A stretch of 36,933 nucleotides of DNA from Flavobacteriales bacterium (GCA_004321735.1 SGZB01000009.1:1-36933); one strand, 5' to 3'. Shown: positions 8,546 through 16,781, counted from the stretch's first letter. Numbers and translations are program-made. Notes: generated from the letters alone by a model not told the origin.

Positions 8546-9178
8546 GTGATTAGTAGATTAAATAATTCAAACCTTTTAATAGCATTCGAGTATTTAAAAA
8601 AAGACGAGATAATGTCTTTTTTTATTTCAAAATTTGGAAATGAAATTGACGTTAACGAAAGGAATAATTCCAATTATGCTATTGCTTTATGTAATTTAAT
8701 TATTGAACAACAAATAAGTTTTAAAGCTGCAATTACAATCAAAAAAAAATTTCATGATTTGATTTCAAATAAATCAAATAAGCAAATACTTGAATTAGAA
8801 AATAGTACAATTCAGAAAATTGGGGTTTCCTTCAAAAAAGTCGAATACATGAAAAATGTATTATCATTTTTTGCTGAAAATCATTTAGATCTTGAAAGTT
8901 TAGATCAAAATCAGATTGAAAAAAAATTAATTAAAATTAAAGGTATTGGAAAGTGGACAATTGAAATGTTTTTAATGTTTGTAGTTCTTAAACCCGATAT
9001 TTTTTCTTTTGGTGATTTAGCTTTAATTAATAGTATAAAAAAGAATTATGGAACAACTGATAAAAATGAGATTTCTAAATTGACACTTAGTTGGTCTCCC
9101 TACAGAACAGTTGCATCATTACTTTTATGGTTTTCTATTGAAAAAAATATATTCTATGATTCAAATCATAAATTATAA
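8546..9178 (+). CDS. AlkA-like DNA-3-methyladenine glycosylase (HhH-GPD)
   Basis: A 210-residue base-excision enzyme. EQQISFKAA (54-62) starts the HhH-GPD fold, the helix-hairpin-helix is IKIKGIGKWTIEMFLMF (129-145), and D157 in FSFGDLAL is the catalytic Asp that removes alkylated purines. It lacks the iron-sulfur Cys cluster of Nth/MutY, which fits the AlkA branch. The start is a GTG at 8546; this keeps the AFEYLKKDEIMSFFISKFG helix, which family members have, whereas the first ATG (8612) would cut it. Only 13 bp separate it from the divergent NTF2-like gene, so each promoter must sit inside the other gene. Its 3' end abuts the convergent DUF3784 gene with a 1-bp gap. Confidence 0.85.
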   Translation: MISRLNNSNLLIAFEYLKKDEIMSFFISKFGNEIDVNERNNSNYAIALCNLIIEQQISFKAAITIKKKFHDLISNKSNKQILELENSTIQKIGVSFKKVEYMKNVLSFFAENHLDLESLDQNQIEKKLIKIKGIGKWTIEMFLMFVVLKPDIFSFGDLALINSIKKNYGTTDKNEISKLTLSWSPYRTVASLLLWFSIEKNIFYDSNHKL

Positions 9179-9179
9179 A

Positions 9180-9497
9180 TCATTTCTTGAATTTTTTATT
9201 GGACCTGTAAATAAATAATGGCAATGGTAAGCATACAGTTAAAGCATATATAATCGTTGTAGTGAGTTCATCAAAAAGAACATAGCTAATAATTGTTGCT
9301 AAAGAAGAATATAATGCTAATTGAAAAAAGAATTTTTTAAAATAAACTAAATACTCATCTAATTTGAAGTTTTCTTTTTCAGCTTTTGACATTGTATTAT
9401 ATCCAGACAAAAGAAGATCAGCATTATCCTTGTTTACAGCCTGAGAAACTAGAACTAGAAAAATGTTTGTACAAATCAAAATTATTACTAAAAGCAC
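9180..9497 (-). CDS. DUF3784 family membrane protein
   Basis: A 105-residue protein with an N-terminal membrane helix (about 1-19), a soluble loop NADLLLSGYNTMSKAEKENF (25-44) that is the DUF3784 signature, and two further helices in the last 50 residues, ending in a positively charged tail. The function of the family is unknown. The start is a GTG at 9497, preceded by a perfect -7 box 4 bp before it. It is monocistronic and faces the small membrane protein gene at 9525 across a 27-bp gap. Confidence 0.8.
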   Translation of the reverse strand: MLLVIILICTNIFLVLVSQAVNKDNADLLLSGYNTMSKAEKENFKLDEYLVYFKKFFFQLALYSSLATIISYVLFDELTTTIIYALTVCLPLPLFIYRSNKKFKK

Positions 9498-9501
9498 GAA
9501 A

Positions 9502-9509
9502 CAAATTTA
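9502..9509 (-). promoter_or_regulatory. -7 promoter box of the DUF3784 gene
   Basis: TAAATTTG on the minus strand matches TAnnTTTG exactly and ends 4 bp before the GTG start at 9497, so transcription would begin at or next to the start codon. No TTG -33 element is visible. It lies back to back with the plus-strand box at 9512-9519. Confidence 0.5.
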
Positions 9510-9511
9510 CA

Positions 9512-9519
9512 TATATTTG
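9512..9519 (+). promoter_or_regulatory. -7 promoter box of the small membrane protein / deacetylase unit
   Basis: TATATTTG matches TAnnTTTG exactly and ends 5 bp before the ATG at 9525, implying a leaderless or near-leaderless transcript. With the minus-strand box two bases away it forms an almost symmetrical 18-bp element, so the two promoters probably compete. No -33 TTG is visible. Confidence 0.5.
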
Positions 9520-9524
9520 AGTGG

Positions 9525-9785
9525 ATGAAGAAGGTATTTAAGGTTCTTGTAATCATTACAGCTATTTTCCTCTATTTAGCATTAGGATTATCTCATTTAG
9601 AAATAGAATCAACTTTATTTGGAGTGTTTTGGGAACTATTAATATTACCTGCATTTTTTCTTCAATTCTCATTATCTATAATTCTAATTTTCTTGATTGC
9701 AAAAGGAGAACAAAAAATTGAAAAATACAGCTTACTAAATTTTATTACAACGATTCTGTTAATCAGTAGTTTAATTTTTCTTTGA
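9525..9785 (+). CDS. Small three-helix membrane protein of unknown function
   Basis: The 86 residues form three likely membrane helices (about 6-24, 31-57 and 69-86) with a short charged loop AKGEQKIEKYS. I recognise no family. It begins with ATG 5 bp after a perfect -7 box and is followed 6 bp later by the histone-deacetylase-like gene, so the two share a transcript. The clean start, promoter and operon position support it as a real gene. Confidence 0.65.
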   Translation: MKKVFKVLVIITAIFLYLALGLSHLEIESTLFGVFWELLILPAFFLQFSLSIILIFLIAKGEQKIEKYSLLNFITTILLISSLIFL

Positions 9786-9791
9786 TAAACA

Positions 9792-10694
9792 ATGCTTAAA
9801 ATTGCTCATCACTCAATTTATAATCACCCCTTACCTGAAAATCACAGGTTTCCAATGGAAAAGTATGATTTAATTCCTAAAAAACTTATCGAAAAAGGAA
9901 TATGTAAAAAAGAAAATTTTTTTTCTCCAAGTATTATATCAAGTGAAAATATTCTAACAACACACTCTGCAGAATACTTAAACAAATTAGAAAGCTTATC
10001 CTTAACAAAGAAAGAGTCTAGACCAATTGGATTTCCCATTTCTGATGAATTAATTAAAAGAGAGAAAATAATAGCACAAGGAACTATTAATTGTGTTAAA
10101 TATTCATTATTGAACGGAATATCATTAAATATAGCTGGGGGCACACACCATGCATTTAAAGACAGAGGTGAAGGATTTTGTATGTTAAATGATCAAGCTA
10201 TTGCAGCCAACTACTTATTAACAAATAGACTTGCTAAAAAAATTATGATAATTGATCTTGATGTTCATCAAGGTAATGGTACTGCATCAATATTCAGTGA
10301 AAACCCAAATGTATTCACTTTATCCTTTCACGGGAAAAAAAACTATCCATTTAAAAAAGAAAAGAGTGATTTAGATTTTGAGTTCGAAGATGGTACATCG
10401 GATTATGAGTATTTATCAAAACTTATTGAAATTATTCCTGATTTGATAAATAAATTTAAACCAGATTTTATTTTTTATTTATCAGGGGTTGATGTTTTAA
10501 AAAATGATAAACTAGGAAGATTATCTTTGAGTATTAATGGATGTAAGAAGAGGGATGAAATTATAATTTCTCTGTGCAAAGAAAGAAATATTCCAATTCA
10601 AATTAGCATGGGAGGGGGATATTCTGAAAGTATAGAAGAAATAACACTAGCTCATTGTAATACCTACAGTACGGCTAAGGAGATTTTCTTTTAA
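9792..10694 (+). CDS. Histone deacetylase superfamily amidohydrolase (AcuC/APAH-like)
   Basis: A 300-residue arginase-fold zinc hydrolase. The tandem His are in GGTHHAF (116-122; H119, H120), GFCMLND (128-134) follows, and zinc ligands are D157 and H159 in DLDVHQGNGT plus D234 in SGVDVL. Y277 in GGGYS is the transition-state Tyr. Bacterial members remove acetyl groups from small molecules such as polyamines or from proteins such as acetyl-CoA synthetase (AcuC). It is cytosolic. The acuC gene context is missing, so the substrate is open. Co-transcribed with the small membrane protein before it; its stop abuts the convergent MerC-like gene with a 1-bp gap. Confidence 0.9.
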   Translation: MLKIAHHSIYNHPLPENHRFPMEKYDLIPKKLIEKGICKKENFFSPSIISSENILTTHSAEYLNKLESLSLTKKESRPIGFPISDELIKREKIIAQGTINCVKYSLLNGISLNIAGGTHHAFKDRGEGFCMLNDQAIAANYLLTNRLAKKIMIIDLDVHQGNGTASIFSENPNVFTLSFHGKKNYPFKKEKSDLDFEFEDGTSDYEYLSKLIEIIPDLINKFKPDFIFYLSGVDVLKNDKLGRLSLSINGCKKRDEIIISLCKERNIPIQISMGGGYSESIEEITLAHCNTYSTAKEIFF

Positions 10695-10695
10695 T

Positions 10696-11061
10696 TTAGT
10701 GAGTACAGCATTCATCATCTTTACACTTACAATATTTTAGATTGTAAACATGTAAAAATGAAATATTTACAGCAGCAAAGTAAGTAACTAACTCAGGAAG
10801 GTGAAAAAGATGAATTTCTTCGTTTAATAATACAAATGCAAGCAATGTAAATGACATCCAAAAAAGAGGTTTCATAAAAGACTTTGAAGTATTTTTTGTA
10901 GAGCCATAAACAGCCAAAAAAGAGACTATGATAAATATTATGTTAAGACCTTTCCACCATAATGGCAAAACAAATAACAAAGGAGTTAGAACGCAATGTA
11001 TTAAGCATAAAGTTGATGCTACAATTCCAAAAGCGTCTGAATTTTTTAAAACTAATCTCAT
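10696..11061 (-). CDS. MerC-domain membrane protein
   Basis: A 121-residue protein with about four membrane helices. It has the MerC hallmark LCLIHC (C19, H22, C23) in the first helix, the pair that carries mercury(II) in MerC. The C-terminal tail KYCKCKDDECCTH adds four Cys and one His and looks like a soft-metal binding site. In flavobacteria such chromosomal MerC-like genes are common without a mer operon, and none is seen here; they may handle other thiophilic metals. The ATG at 11061 has a near -7 box (TTTATTTG, 7 of 8 matches) 11 bp upstream. It is divergent from oligopeptidase B. Confidence 0.85.
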   Translation of the reverse strand: MRLVLKNSDAFGIVASTLCLIHCVLTPLLFVLPLWWKGLNIIFIIVSFLAVYGSTKNTSKSFMKPLFWMSFTLLAFVLLNEEIHLFHLPELVTYFAAVNISFLHVYNLKYCKCKDDECCTH

Positions 11062-11171
11062 AATTAAGGTTGCAAATAAACAATTTTAATTTAAATCTTA
11101 AAAATAATACCTCTAAAAGAAGGGATTATAATTAATTTTACATTCTTTATTTACAAAATATATCAAATAGT

Positions 11172-13220
11172 ATGCAATCAAAGAAACCACAGATAAAAAA
11201 AATTGAAAAAAAATTATCTATACATAATGATGTTAGAATTGACAATTACTATTGGCTTAATAAAAGAGACAACAAAGAAGTTATAGAACATCTAAATGCT
11301 GAGAATTCATATTCAAAAGAAGTTTTAAAAAATACAAATGATTTAAAAGATAATTTGTTTGAAGAAATGAAATCCAGAATTAAAGAAGATGATTCTTCAG
11401 TCCCATACTTCTACAATGATTATTGGTATATTAAAAAATTTCAAAAAGGAAAAGAGTACCCCATATACACCAGAAAATTCAAAAAGCTTTCTAACAAAGA
11501 AGAATTAATACTCGATGTAAACTTATTGGCAAAGGATCACGAATACTTCAGTATTGGTTCATTAAGTATTAGCCCTAATAATAAAATTTTAGCATACTCC
11601 TGTGATGTAAAGTCAAGAAGATTGTACACAATACACTTTATCAATCTGGTGGATAATAAAAGCTTGGGGAATAAAATTTCTAACACTTCAGGGTCTATCA
11701 CCTGGGCAAAAGACAACAAAACTATTTTCTATGTAAAAAAAGATCCCCAAACATTAAGGTTAAATAAAATTTATAAACACAATTTGGGGTCTAACAATAA
11801 AGATATTTTAGTTTTTGAAGAAAAGGATGAAGAATTTAGCTGTGTTATTGGAAAGACTAAATCTGAAAAATATATAGTAATTAATTCACATAGCACTTTA
11901 ACTACAGAATGTAGGTTCATTGATTCATCAAATCCTGAAAGTGATTTTAAAATTTTTAAATTTCGAGAAAAGGGACATGAATATAGCATCGAACATTACA
12001 ATGAACATTTTTTTATCATTACTAACAAGGATGCTAAAAATTTCAAAATAATGAAATGCCCAATTTCAGAGACAACATTCAATAATTGGGAAGTATTTAT
12101 TGATCACAGACCTGATTTTTTAATTGAAGATTTAGAAATTTTTAATGATTACTATGTAATTGCTGAAAGAAATATGGGATTGTTGAAATTGAATGTAAAT
12201 AGTTGGAATAAAAAAGAAAGTTATACCATTCCATTTGATAGCGAAACTTATACTGCTTACATGGGTATTAACTTGGATTTTAATTCTAATAAACTTAGAT
12301 ATCATTTTTCATCTCTTAATAATCCAAGCTCCGTAATTGAATATGATTTCATTTCAAAAAAGAATAATATTCTAAAAGTTCAAGAGGTTATTGATGACAA
12401 TTTCGATTCTGAAAATTATATTACGGAAAGAGTTTGGGCAAAATCTAATAATAATGTAGAAATTCCGATTTCTATTGTTAGACATAAGAATACGATTAAA
12501 AGTTCCGAAACTCCTTTATTATTATATGCCTATGGTTCTTATGGTCATACTGTTGATCCTTACTTTTCATCAGTAAGATTAAGTCTTCTAGACAGGGGAT
12601 TCATTTTTGCAATTGCACACATCAGAGGAGGTGAATATCTAGGAAGAAAATGGTATGAGAACGGAAAACTTTTAAAGAAAAAAAATACATTTTTTGATTT
12701 TATTGAATGTGGGAAATTCCTAATTAACAAAAATTACACATCAAAAAAACATTTATACGCAATGGGTGGATCTGCAGGTGGATTGTTAATGGGTGCAATT
12801 GTAAACTTAGAACCTACTTTATTTAAGGGAATTATAGCAGCTGTTCCTTTTGTTGATGTTGTCACAACTATGCTTGATGATTCAATTCCATTAACAACTT
12901 TAGAATATAATGAATGGGGAAATCCTAATGATAAAGATTACTATAGCTACATAAAATCTTATTCCCCATATGATAATGTTTCAGAAAAAAAATATCCATA
13001 CATATTAGCAACAGCAGGATATCATGACTCTCAAGTTCAGTATTGGGAACCTGCAAAATGGGTTGCCAAATTGAGAGATTTTAATAAATCTGAAAATCCA
13101 ATTTTGTTGCACACTAATATGGATGCTGGACATGGAGGAGCTTCTGGAAGATTCAAAATCTTAAAAGAGGTTGCAATGGAATATGCCTTTTTAATTGGTA
13201 TCGAAAAAAAATTACTCTGA
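11172..13220 (+). CDS. ptrB: Oligopeptidase B (S9A serine peptidase)
   Basis: A 682-residue cytosolic peptidase, the usual length of the family. The N-terminal beta-propeller (about 70-400) gates access to a C-terminal alpha/beta-hydrolase domain. The catalytic triad is S534 in GGSAGG, D619 in YHDSQVQYWEPAKW and H654 in AGHGGASGR. LLYAYGSYG and AHIRGGEYLGRKWYENGK are further family blocks. It cleaves short peptides after Arg or Lys. It has no signal peptide, so it acts on imported peptides. It is monocistronic, with a 110-bp upstream gap, and overlaps the convergent Bax-inhibitor-like gene by 9 bp. Confidence 0.93.
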   Translation: MQSKKPQIKKIEKKLSIHNDVRIDNYYWLNKRDNKEVIEHLNAENSYSKEVLKNTNDLKDNLFEEMKSRIKEDDSSVPYFYNDYWYIKKFQKGKEYPIYTRKFKKLSNKEELILDVNLLAKDHEYFSIGSLSISPNNKILAYSCDVKSRRLYTIHFINLVDNKSLGNKISNTSGSITWAKDNKTIFYVKKDPQTLRLNKIYKHNLGSNNKDILVFEEKDEEFSCVIGKTKSEKYIVINSHSTLTTECRFIDSSNPESDFKIFKFREKGHEYSIEHYNEHFFIITNKDAKNFKIMKCPISETTFNNWEVFIDHRPDFLIEDLEIFNDYYVIAERNMGLLKLNVNSWNKKESYTIPFDSETYTAYMGINLDFNSNKLRYHFSSLNNPSSVIEYDFISKKNNILKVQEVIDDNFDSENYITERVWAKSNNNVEIPISIVRHKNTIKSSETPLLLYAYGSYGHTVDPYFSSVRLSLLDRGFIFAIAHIRGGEYLGRKWYENGKLLKKKNTFFDFIECGKFLINKNYTSKKHLYAMGGSAGGLLMGAIVNLEPTLFKGIIAAVPFVDVVTTMLDDSIPLTTLEYNEWGNPNDKDYYSYIKSYSPYDNVSEKKYPYILATAGYHDSQVQYWEPAKWVAKLRDFNKSENPILLHTNMDAGHGGASGRFKILKEVAMEYAFLIGIEKKLL

Positions 13221-14024
13221 AGAAGTTGCCAATATTTCTAATAAATCAAGAAATAGATTGATAATGTCTAAATATAAGTTGACAGCAATTTCGATTGCGG
13301 TTGACCATGATGTATCTCCTGAGGCAATAGCTTTTTCTAAACGATTAAAGTCATACAATAAATAAAGTGTGAAAATAATTACACCTGCATAAGCCTGAAG
13401 TAATCTCCGTCTTTTTGATTTAAAATAAAAAGCATTAAGTAATTCCATAATTATCAATGCAATCAAGCATACAAATAATATCGGTCCTAAAAACCCAAAA
13501 TCATAATCAATTAAAATATTAATTAGAGCAGTTAAAATTACTGCGAGAGTTGTAGCAATTAGTGCCTGAAATACAATATTCTGCCACTCTTGATTATACC
13601 TATCATGTGGCAAAATATTTTTTTCAAAATCAAGCTTTAATTCTCTGAATTCATCAGAGATTCTATCAAATGTTTTTTCTGGTTCCGACTTAAAATAATA
13701 CACAGTTTTTTTCTCATCTTCTTGACCAAGTAGCCTATCTGTAAAGGTTGTCTTTTTAGTGGTAATTGTTTTAGATAAAACCATTTTATTTTTTAGGTAT
13801 TTTCTAAACTTAAATTTTTCACCAATATGAGCAATTGTTGGCCCTAAAGACCAACCAATAAACAAAGAAAAAATTCCAACTATAACTAAATTGAGGGGAT
13901 AACTTTCTGAATAAAAAATAATTAGAAACATCATCCCAAAACTACCTCCAATAGTTAGAAAAGCTTCAGTAGAAGTTTCATAAGCTTTATTAATCCTTGA
14001 AGCAATTGTTGTAAGGACTAACAT
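13212..14024 (-). CDS. Bax inhibitor-1 (YccA/YbhL)-like membrane protein with soluble insert
   Basis: The C-terminal half carries the BI-1 pattern: IIFTLYLLYDFNRLEKAI followed by AVNLYLDIINLFLDLLEIL, where Asp residues form the conserved charge pair in the last helices. N-terminal helices lie at about 21-40 and 46-66, then a hydrophilic insert (70-150, with DRLLGQEDEKK and FKSEPEKTFDRI) that ordinary BI-1 proteins lack, then helices at about 150-245. The family forms calcium/proton leak channels or interacts with membrane proteases. The start is uncertain: family-like sequence (NLLLAKTFLILGG) continues in frame before the ATG at 14024 up to a stop at 14091-14093, but without ATG, GTG or TTG. 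Overlaps oligopeptidase B by 9 bp. Confidence 0.75.
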   Translation of the reverse strand: MLVLTTIASRINKAYETSTEAFLTIGGSFGMMFLIIFYSESYPLNLVIVGIFSLFIGWSLGPTIAHIGEKFKFRKYLKNKMVLSKTITTKKTTFTDRLLGQEDEKKTVYYFKSEPEKTFDRISDEFRELKLDFEKNILPHDRYNQEWQNIVFQALIATTLAVILTALINILIDYDFGFLGPILFVCLIALIIMELLNAFYFKSKRRRLLQAYAGVIIFTLYLLYDFNRLEKAIASGDTSWSTAIEIAVNLYLDIINLFLDLLEILATSSE

Positions 14025-14073
14025 GCCTCCAAGAATTAAAAAGGTTTTAGCTAAAAGTAAATTTTCTTCCGTA

Positions 14074-14592
14074 CTATTTGTTTTTTTGAGTTAGAGTGTA
14101 GTCAACTTTTGACCAACCTTTAGACATGCGATAAGGATTTTTAATCTCTAACGAAACTTCATATTGATCCTCAAACTTTTCAATTATTTTCATAACATCG
14201 GGCATATTTAATCTACCACCTTTGGGAATTCTTAAACAAACTTTATCATTAAAATCAATAAACCAGAGTGTATCCATGCTCGTGGGTCCATATTGACCAT
14301 CATAAACTTCTTTTACATGTGCATAACACTTTATTTCTTTCCAAGTTTTTGTTTTACTTAATATTGGAATTAAGTATAATCTTTTGGTTATTCCTATTCG
14401 ATCAGCAATGACTTCATTTAAGCTTAGAATAAATACAGATATTAAAAGAATTATAAATAGTAAATAATTTTCTTTAATCGTGTCAATTAAACTATCAACC
14501 CCATCATTTACAAATGAGATAGCAACCATTCCTAAAAAAAAGAGCAGAAAAAAATTATTAAAATTAATCCCAACAGACTTAAAGACTCTCAC
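14074..14592 (-). CDS. Two-helix membrane protein of unknown function (172 aa)
   Basis: Two membrane helices near the N-terminus (about 13-29 and 43-60) are followed by a soluble domain of about 110 residues with YAHVKEVYDGQYGPTSMDTL and LRIPKGGRLNMPDVMK. No family is recognised. The start is a GTG at 14592. It lies 49 bp upstream of the annotated Bax-inhibitor-like start, and its stop (14074-14076) is inside the family-like in-frame extension of that gene, so the two are co-transcribed and possibly translationally coupled. A 6-bp inverted repeat (14588-14593 / 14615-14620) surrounds its start but may be chance. Confidence 0.7.
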   Translation of the reverse strand: MRVFKSVGINFNNFFLLFFLGMVAISFVNDGVDSLIDTIKENYLLFIILLISVFILSLNEVIADRIGITKRLYLIPILSKTKTWKEIKCYAHVKEVYDGQYGPTSMDTLWFIDFNDKVCLRIPKGGRLNMPDVMKIIEKFEDQYEVSLEIKNPYRMSKGWSKVDYTLTQKNK

Positions 14593-14664
14593 TTTATATA
14601 ATTTAATAAATTTTAGTGAGTTTTACATTAAGTGAATTTTAAATATGTTTTTTAACTTGTATTC

Positions 14665-16203
14665 ATGATTAATAAAATTTTTACAACGGCATTAGTTATT
14701 ATTTTGTTTTCATGTAACACTGAAACTAGAAAACCTAGAATTGGAATTACTGGAATTGCAATAGAATCAAGTTCTTTTTCTCCCGCCAAGACATATGAAA
14801 AAGATTTTAATATAAAATACGGAAGTGAAATTTTTACTAGTTATAATTTTTTTGATCAATCATATATTGACAAGGTCGATTGGTTCCCAACAATGAGAGC
14901 AAGGGCTTTGCCTGGTGGTGTCGTCGCGAAAGAATCATATGAATCAATGGTGCTTCAAATTATTGAATTAACTAAGCAAACATTACCTCTAGACGGATTA
15001 TTTTTTGATATCCATGGAGCTATGAATGTTGAAGGAATGGATGATCCTGAAGGTGATTTTATTGATAGAATTAGAGCTGTTGTTGGCCCAAAAACAATTA
15101 TATCAACATCCATGGATTCACATGGAAATGTTTCTAGGAAATTAGCAGAAGAATCTGATCTTATCACTTGCTATAGAATGGCGCCTCATGAAGATGCAAT
15201 GGAGTCCAAACAAAGAGCACTTGATAATCTTGTTGATAGATTAATTACAGGAAAAGGGAAACCAAAGTATAAAGCCTGGATACCAGTACCTATTTTATTA
15301 CCAGGTGAACAAACTAGTACAAGAGTTGAACCTGGGAAGAGTTTATATGCTAAAATTGATCCTTTAACAAAAAGCAAAGGTGTAATTGATGCTGCTGTAT
15401 GGGTAGGTTATGCGTGGGGTGATGCACCTAGAAACCATGCTGCTGTGATGGCTTATGGTGATAACAGAAAACAAGTAAAAGAAGCTGCAGAAACACTTGC
15501 TAATCATTTTTGGGATGTGAGAAATGAATTTGATTTTGTTGCTCCAACCACAACTCTATATGAAGCATTTGATAGAGCATTTAATTATTTAAATAAAGGT
15601 AAAAAGTCTAAGCCATTCATAATTTCTGATATGGGTGATAATCCTACTGCTGGTGGAGCAGGAGATGTAACTTGGACACTTAATGAAATTTTAAACAATA
15701 CACGTTTTAAAAAAAATGGACCTGAACTGATTTACGCTTCAGTACCTGGACCCGATTTAGTCACCAAAGCCTTAGAAGCAGGTATTGGTAATGTAGCTGA
15801 GGGCTATGTTGGTGGAATTGTAGATAATAGGTATTCACCACCCATAAAATTAAAAGGCACTGTTCATTCTATAAAAAGAGGTGACTATAATGCTGAAGTT
15901 GAGGTGGTAATTAAAATTGACAATAATTATGTAATTGTAACATATAAAAGAAAGCCATATCATTATCTTAAGGATTTTACTGATTTAAACCTTAATCCTA
16001 TTCTTAGTGATATTCTTGTAGTAAAAATCGGTTATCTTGTTCCACAGCTATATGACATAAGAGGTGATTGGGTAATGGCCTTAACACCTGGAGGAGTAGA
16101 TCAAGATTTATTTAGATTGGATTATAAAAAAATTAAACGGCCAATGTTTCCTCTTGACAAAGACATGGCAGATCCAGATCTGAGTGCTAGAATTTTAAAT
16201 TAG
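14665..16203 (+). CDS. M81 family metallopeptidase (microcystinase MlrC-like) lipoprotein
   Basis: The first 17 residues, ending IILFSC, form a lipoprotein signal with Cys17 as the lipidated residue, so it is probably attached to a periplasm-facing membrane. The MlrC-type zinc site is visible as FFDIHGAM (113-120; D115, H117), SMDSHGNV (149-156; D151, H153) and MAPHED (172-177; H175). A second conserved block is SDMGDNPTAGGAGDVTW. MlrC finishes the breakdown of linearised microcystin, but most M81 proteins are found in bacteria that do not degrade microcystin and likely cleave other unusual peptides; no mlrA, B or D gene is present here. Length 512 is normal. The stop overlaps the convergent marC gene by 4 bp. 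Confidence 0.88.
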   Translation: MINKIFTTALVIILFSCNTETRKPRIGITGIAIESSSFSPAKTYEKDFNIKYGSEIFTSYNFFDQSYIDKVDWFPTMRARALPGGVVAKESYESMVLQIIELTKQTLPLDGLFFDIHGAMNVEGMDDPEGDFIDRIRAVVGPKTIISTSMDSHGNVSRKLAEESDLITCYRMAPHEDAMESKQRALDNLVDRLITGKGKPKYKAWIPVPILLPGEQTSTRVEPGKSLYAKIDPLTKSKGVIDAAVWVGYAWGDAPRNHAAVMAYGDNRKQVKEAAETLANHFWDVRNEFDFVAPTTTLYEAFDRAFNYLNKGKKSKPFIISDMGDNPTAGGAGDVTWTLNEILNNTRFKKNGPELIYASVPGPDLVTKALEAGIGNVAEGYVGGIVDNRYSPPIKLKGTVHSIKRGDYNAEVEVVIKIDNNYVIVTYKRKPYHYLKDFTDLNLNPILSDILVVKIGYLVPQLYDIRGDWVMALTPGGVDQDLFRLDYKKIKRPMFPLDKDMADPDLSARILN

Positions 16204-16769
16204 AATAAGTTTTGAATATTTGCTGAGAAAATTTTTACAGCAATTGCCATTAATACAACTCCAAAAACTTTTCTTAATACATTAAGACCAGAGTTTCCTA
16301 ATTTTTTTTCAAGAAATCCAGAGCTCTTTAATACAGCATAAACAACTATCATATTAATTACAATAGCAACAATTATGTTTGCTAAATCATATTCAGCTCT
16401 GAGAGTAAGAATCGTAGTTAATGTTCCTGCACCAGCAATTAAAGGAAACGCTATTGGAACAATTGATGCCGTATCAGGCGTATCCTCTCTAAAAAGTGTT
16501 ATTCCTAATATTAGTTCAAGAGAAATAAAGAATATTATAAAGGATCCAGCAACTGCAAATGAATTTATATCTATTCCGATTAGGGTAAGAATTTGTTCTC
16601 CTAAAAATAGAAAAGCAATCATAATAATGCCTGCCACAATTGTTGCTTTTTCAGATTGGATATGGCCAACTGATTTCTTTAATGAAATTATGATCGGTAT
16701 ACTTCCTACAATATCAATGACTGCAAAAAGAATCATTCCTATTGTGATAATTTCTTTTAAATCAAACAT
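16200..16769 (-). CDS. MarC family inner-membrane protein
   Basis: A 189-residue protein with six likely membrane helices. The pattern ILFAVIDIVGSIPIIISL near the N-terminus and PIAFPLIAGAGTLTTIL (about 107-123) identify the MarC/YchE family. Despite the name, MarC is not shown to cause multiple antibiotic resistance and its transport role is unknown. The ATG at 16769 lies 4 bp after a perfect -7 box, so its transcript is probably leaderless. It is divergent from osmC. Confidence 0.9.
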   Translation of the reverse strand: MFDLKEIITIGMILFAVIDIVGSIPIIISLKKSVGHIQSEKATIVAGIIMIAFLFLGEQILTLIGIDINSFAVAGSFIIFFISLELILGITLFREDTPDTASIVPIAFPLIAGAGTLTTILTLRAEYDLANIIVAIVINMIVVYAVLKSSGFLEKKLGNSGLNVLRKVFGVVLMAIAVKIFSANIQNLF

Positions 16770-16773
16770 CCGG

Positions 16774-16781
16774 CAAATTTA
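16774..16781 (-). promoter_or_regulatory. -7 promoter box of the marC-like gene
   Basis: TAAATTTG (minus strand) is an exact match to TAnnTTTG and ends 4 bp before the ATG at 16769. No TTG -33 element is seen. A similar but weaker box, TATATTTA (7 of 8), is on the plus strand about 10 bp before the divergent osmC start. Confidence 0.45.

Noticed and set aside
6638-9178. Phage or transferred island around the photolyase
   Set aside because: Base composition and packing match the surroundings, and there is no integrase, tRNA or direct repeat.
9842-10144. 100-codon minus-strand frame inside the deacetylase gene
   Set aside because: It is opposite conserved catalytic regions and has no family-like sequence or start context.
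10696-11061. Mercury resistance operon
   Set aside because: No merA, merR, merP or merT is nearby; a lone MerC-like gene is common in flavobacteria.
14588-14620. 6-bp inverted repeat CTCACT / AGTGAG around the GTG start at 14592
   Set aside because: Short arms with a 21-base loop; chance is likely, though it is in a divergent promoter gap.
14665-16203. Microcystin degradation locus
   Set aside because: Only an MlrC-like gene is present, without mlrA, mlrB or mlrD; the family is broad.
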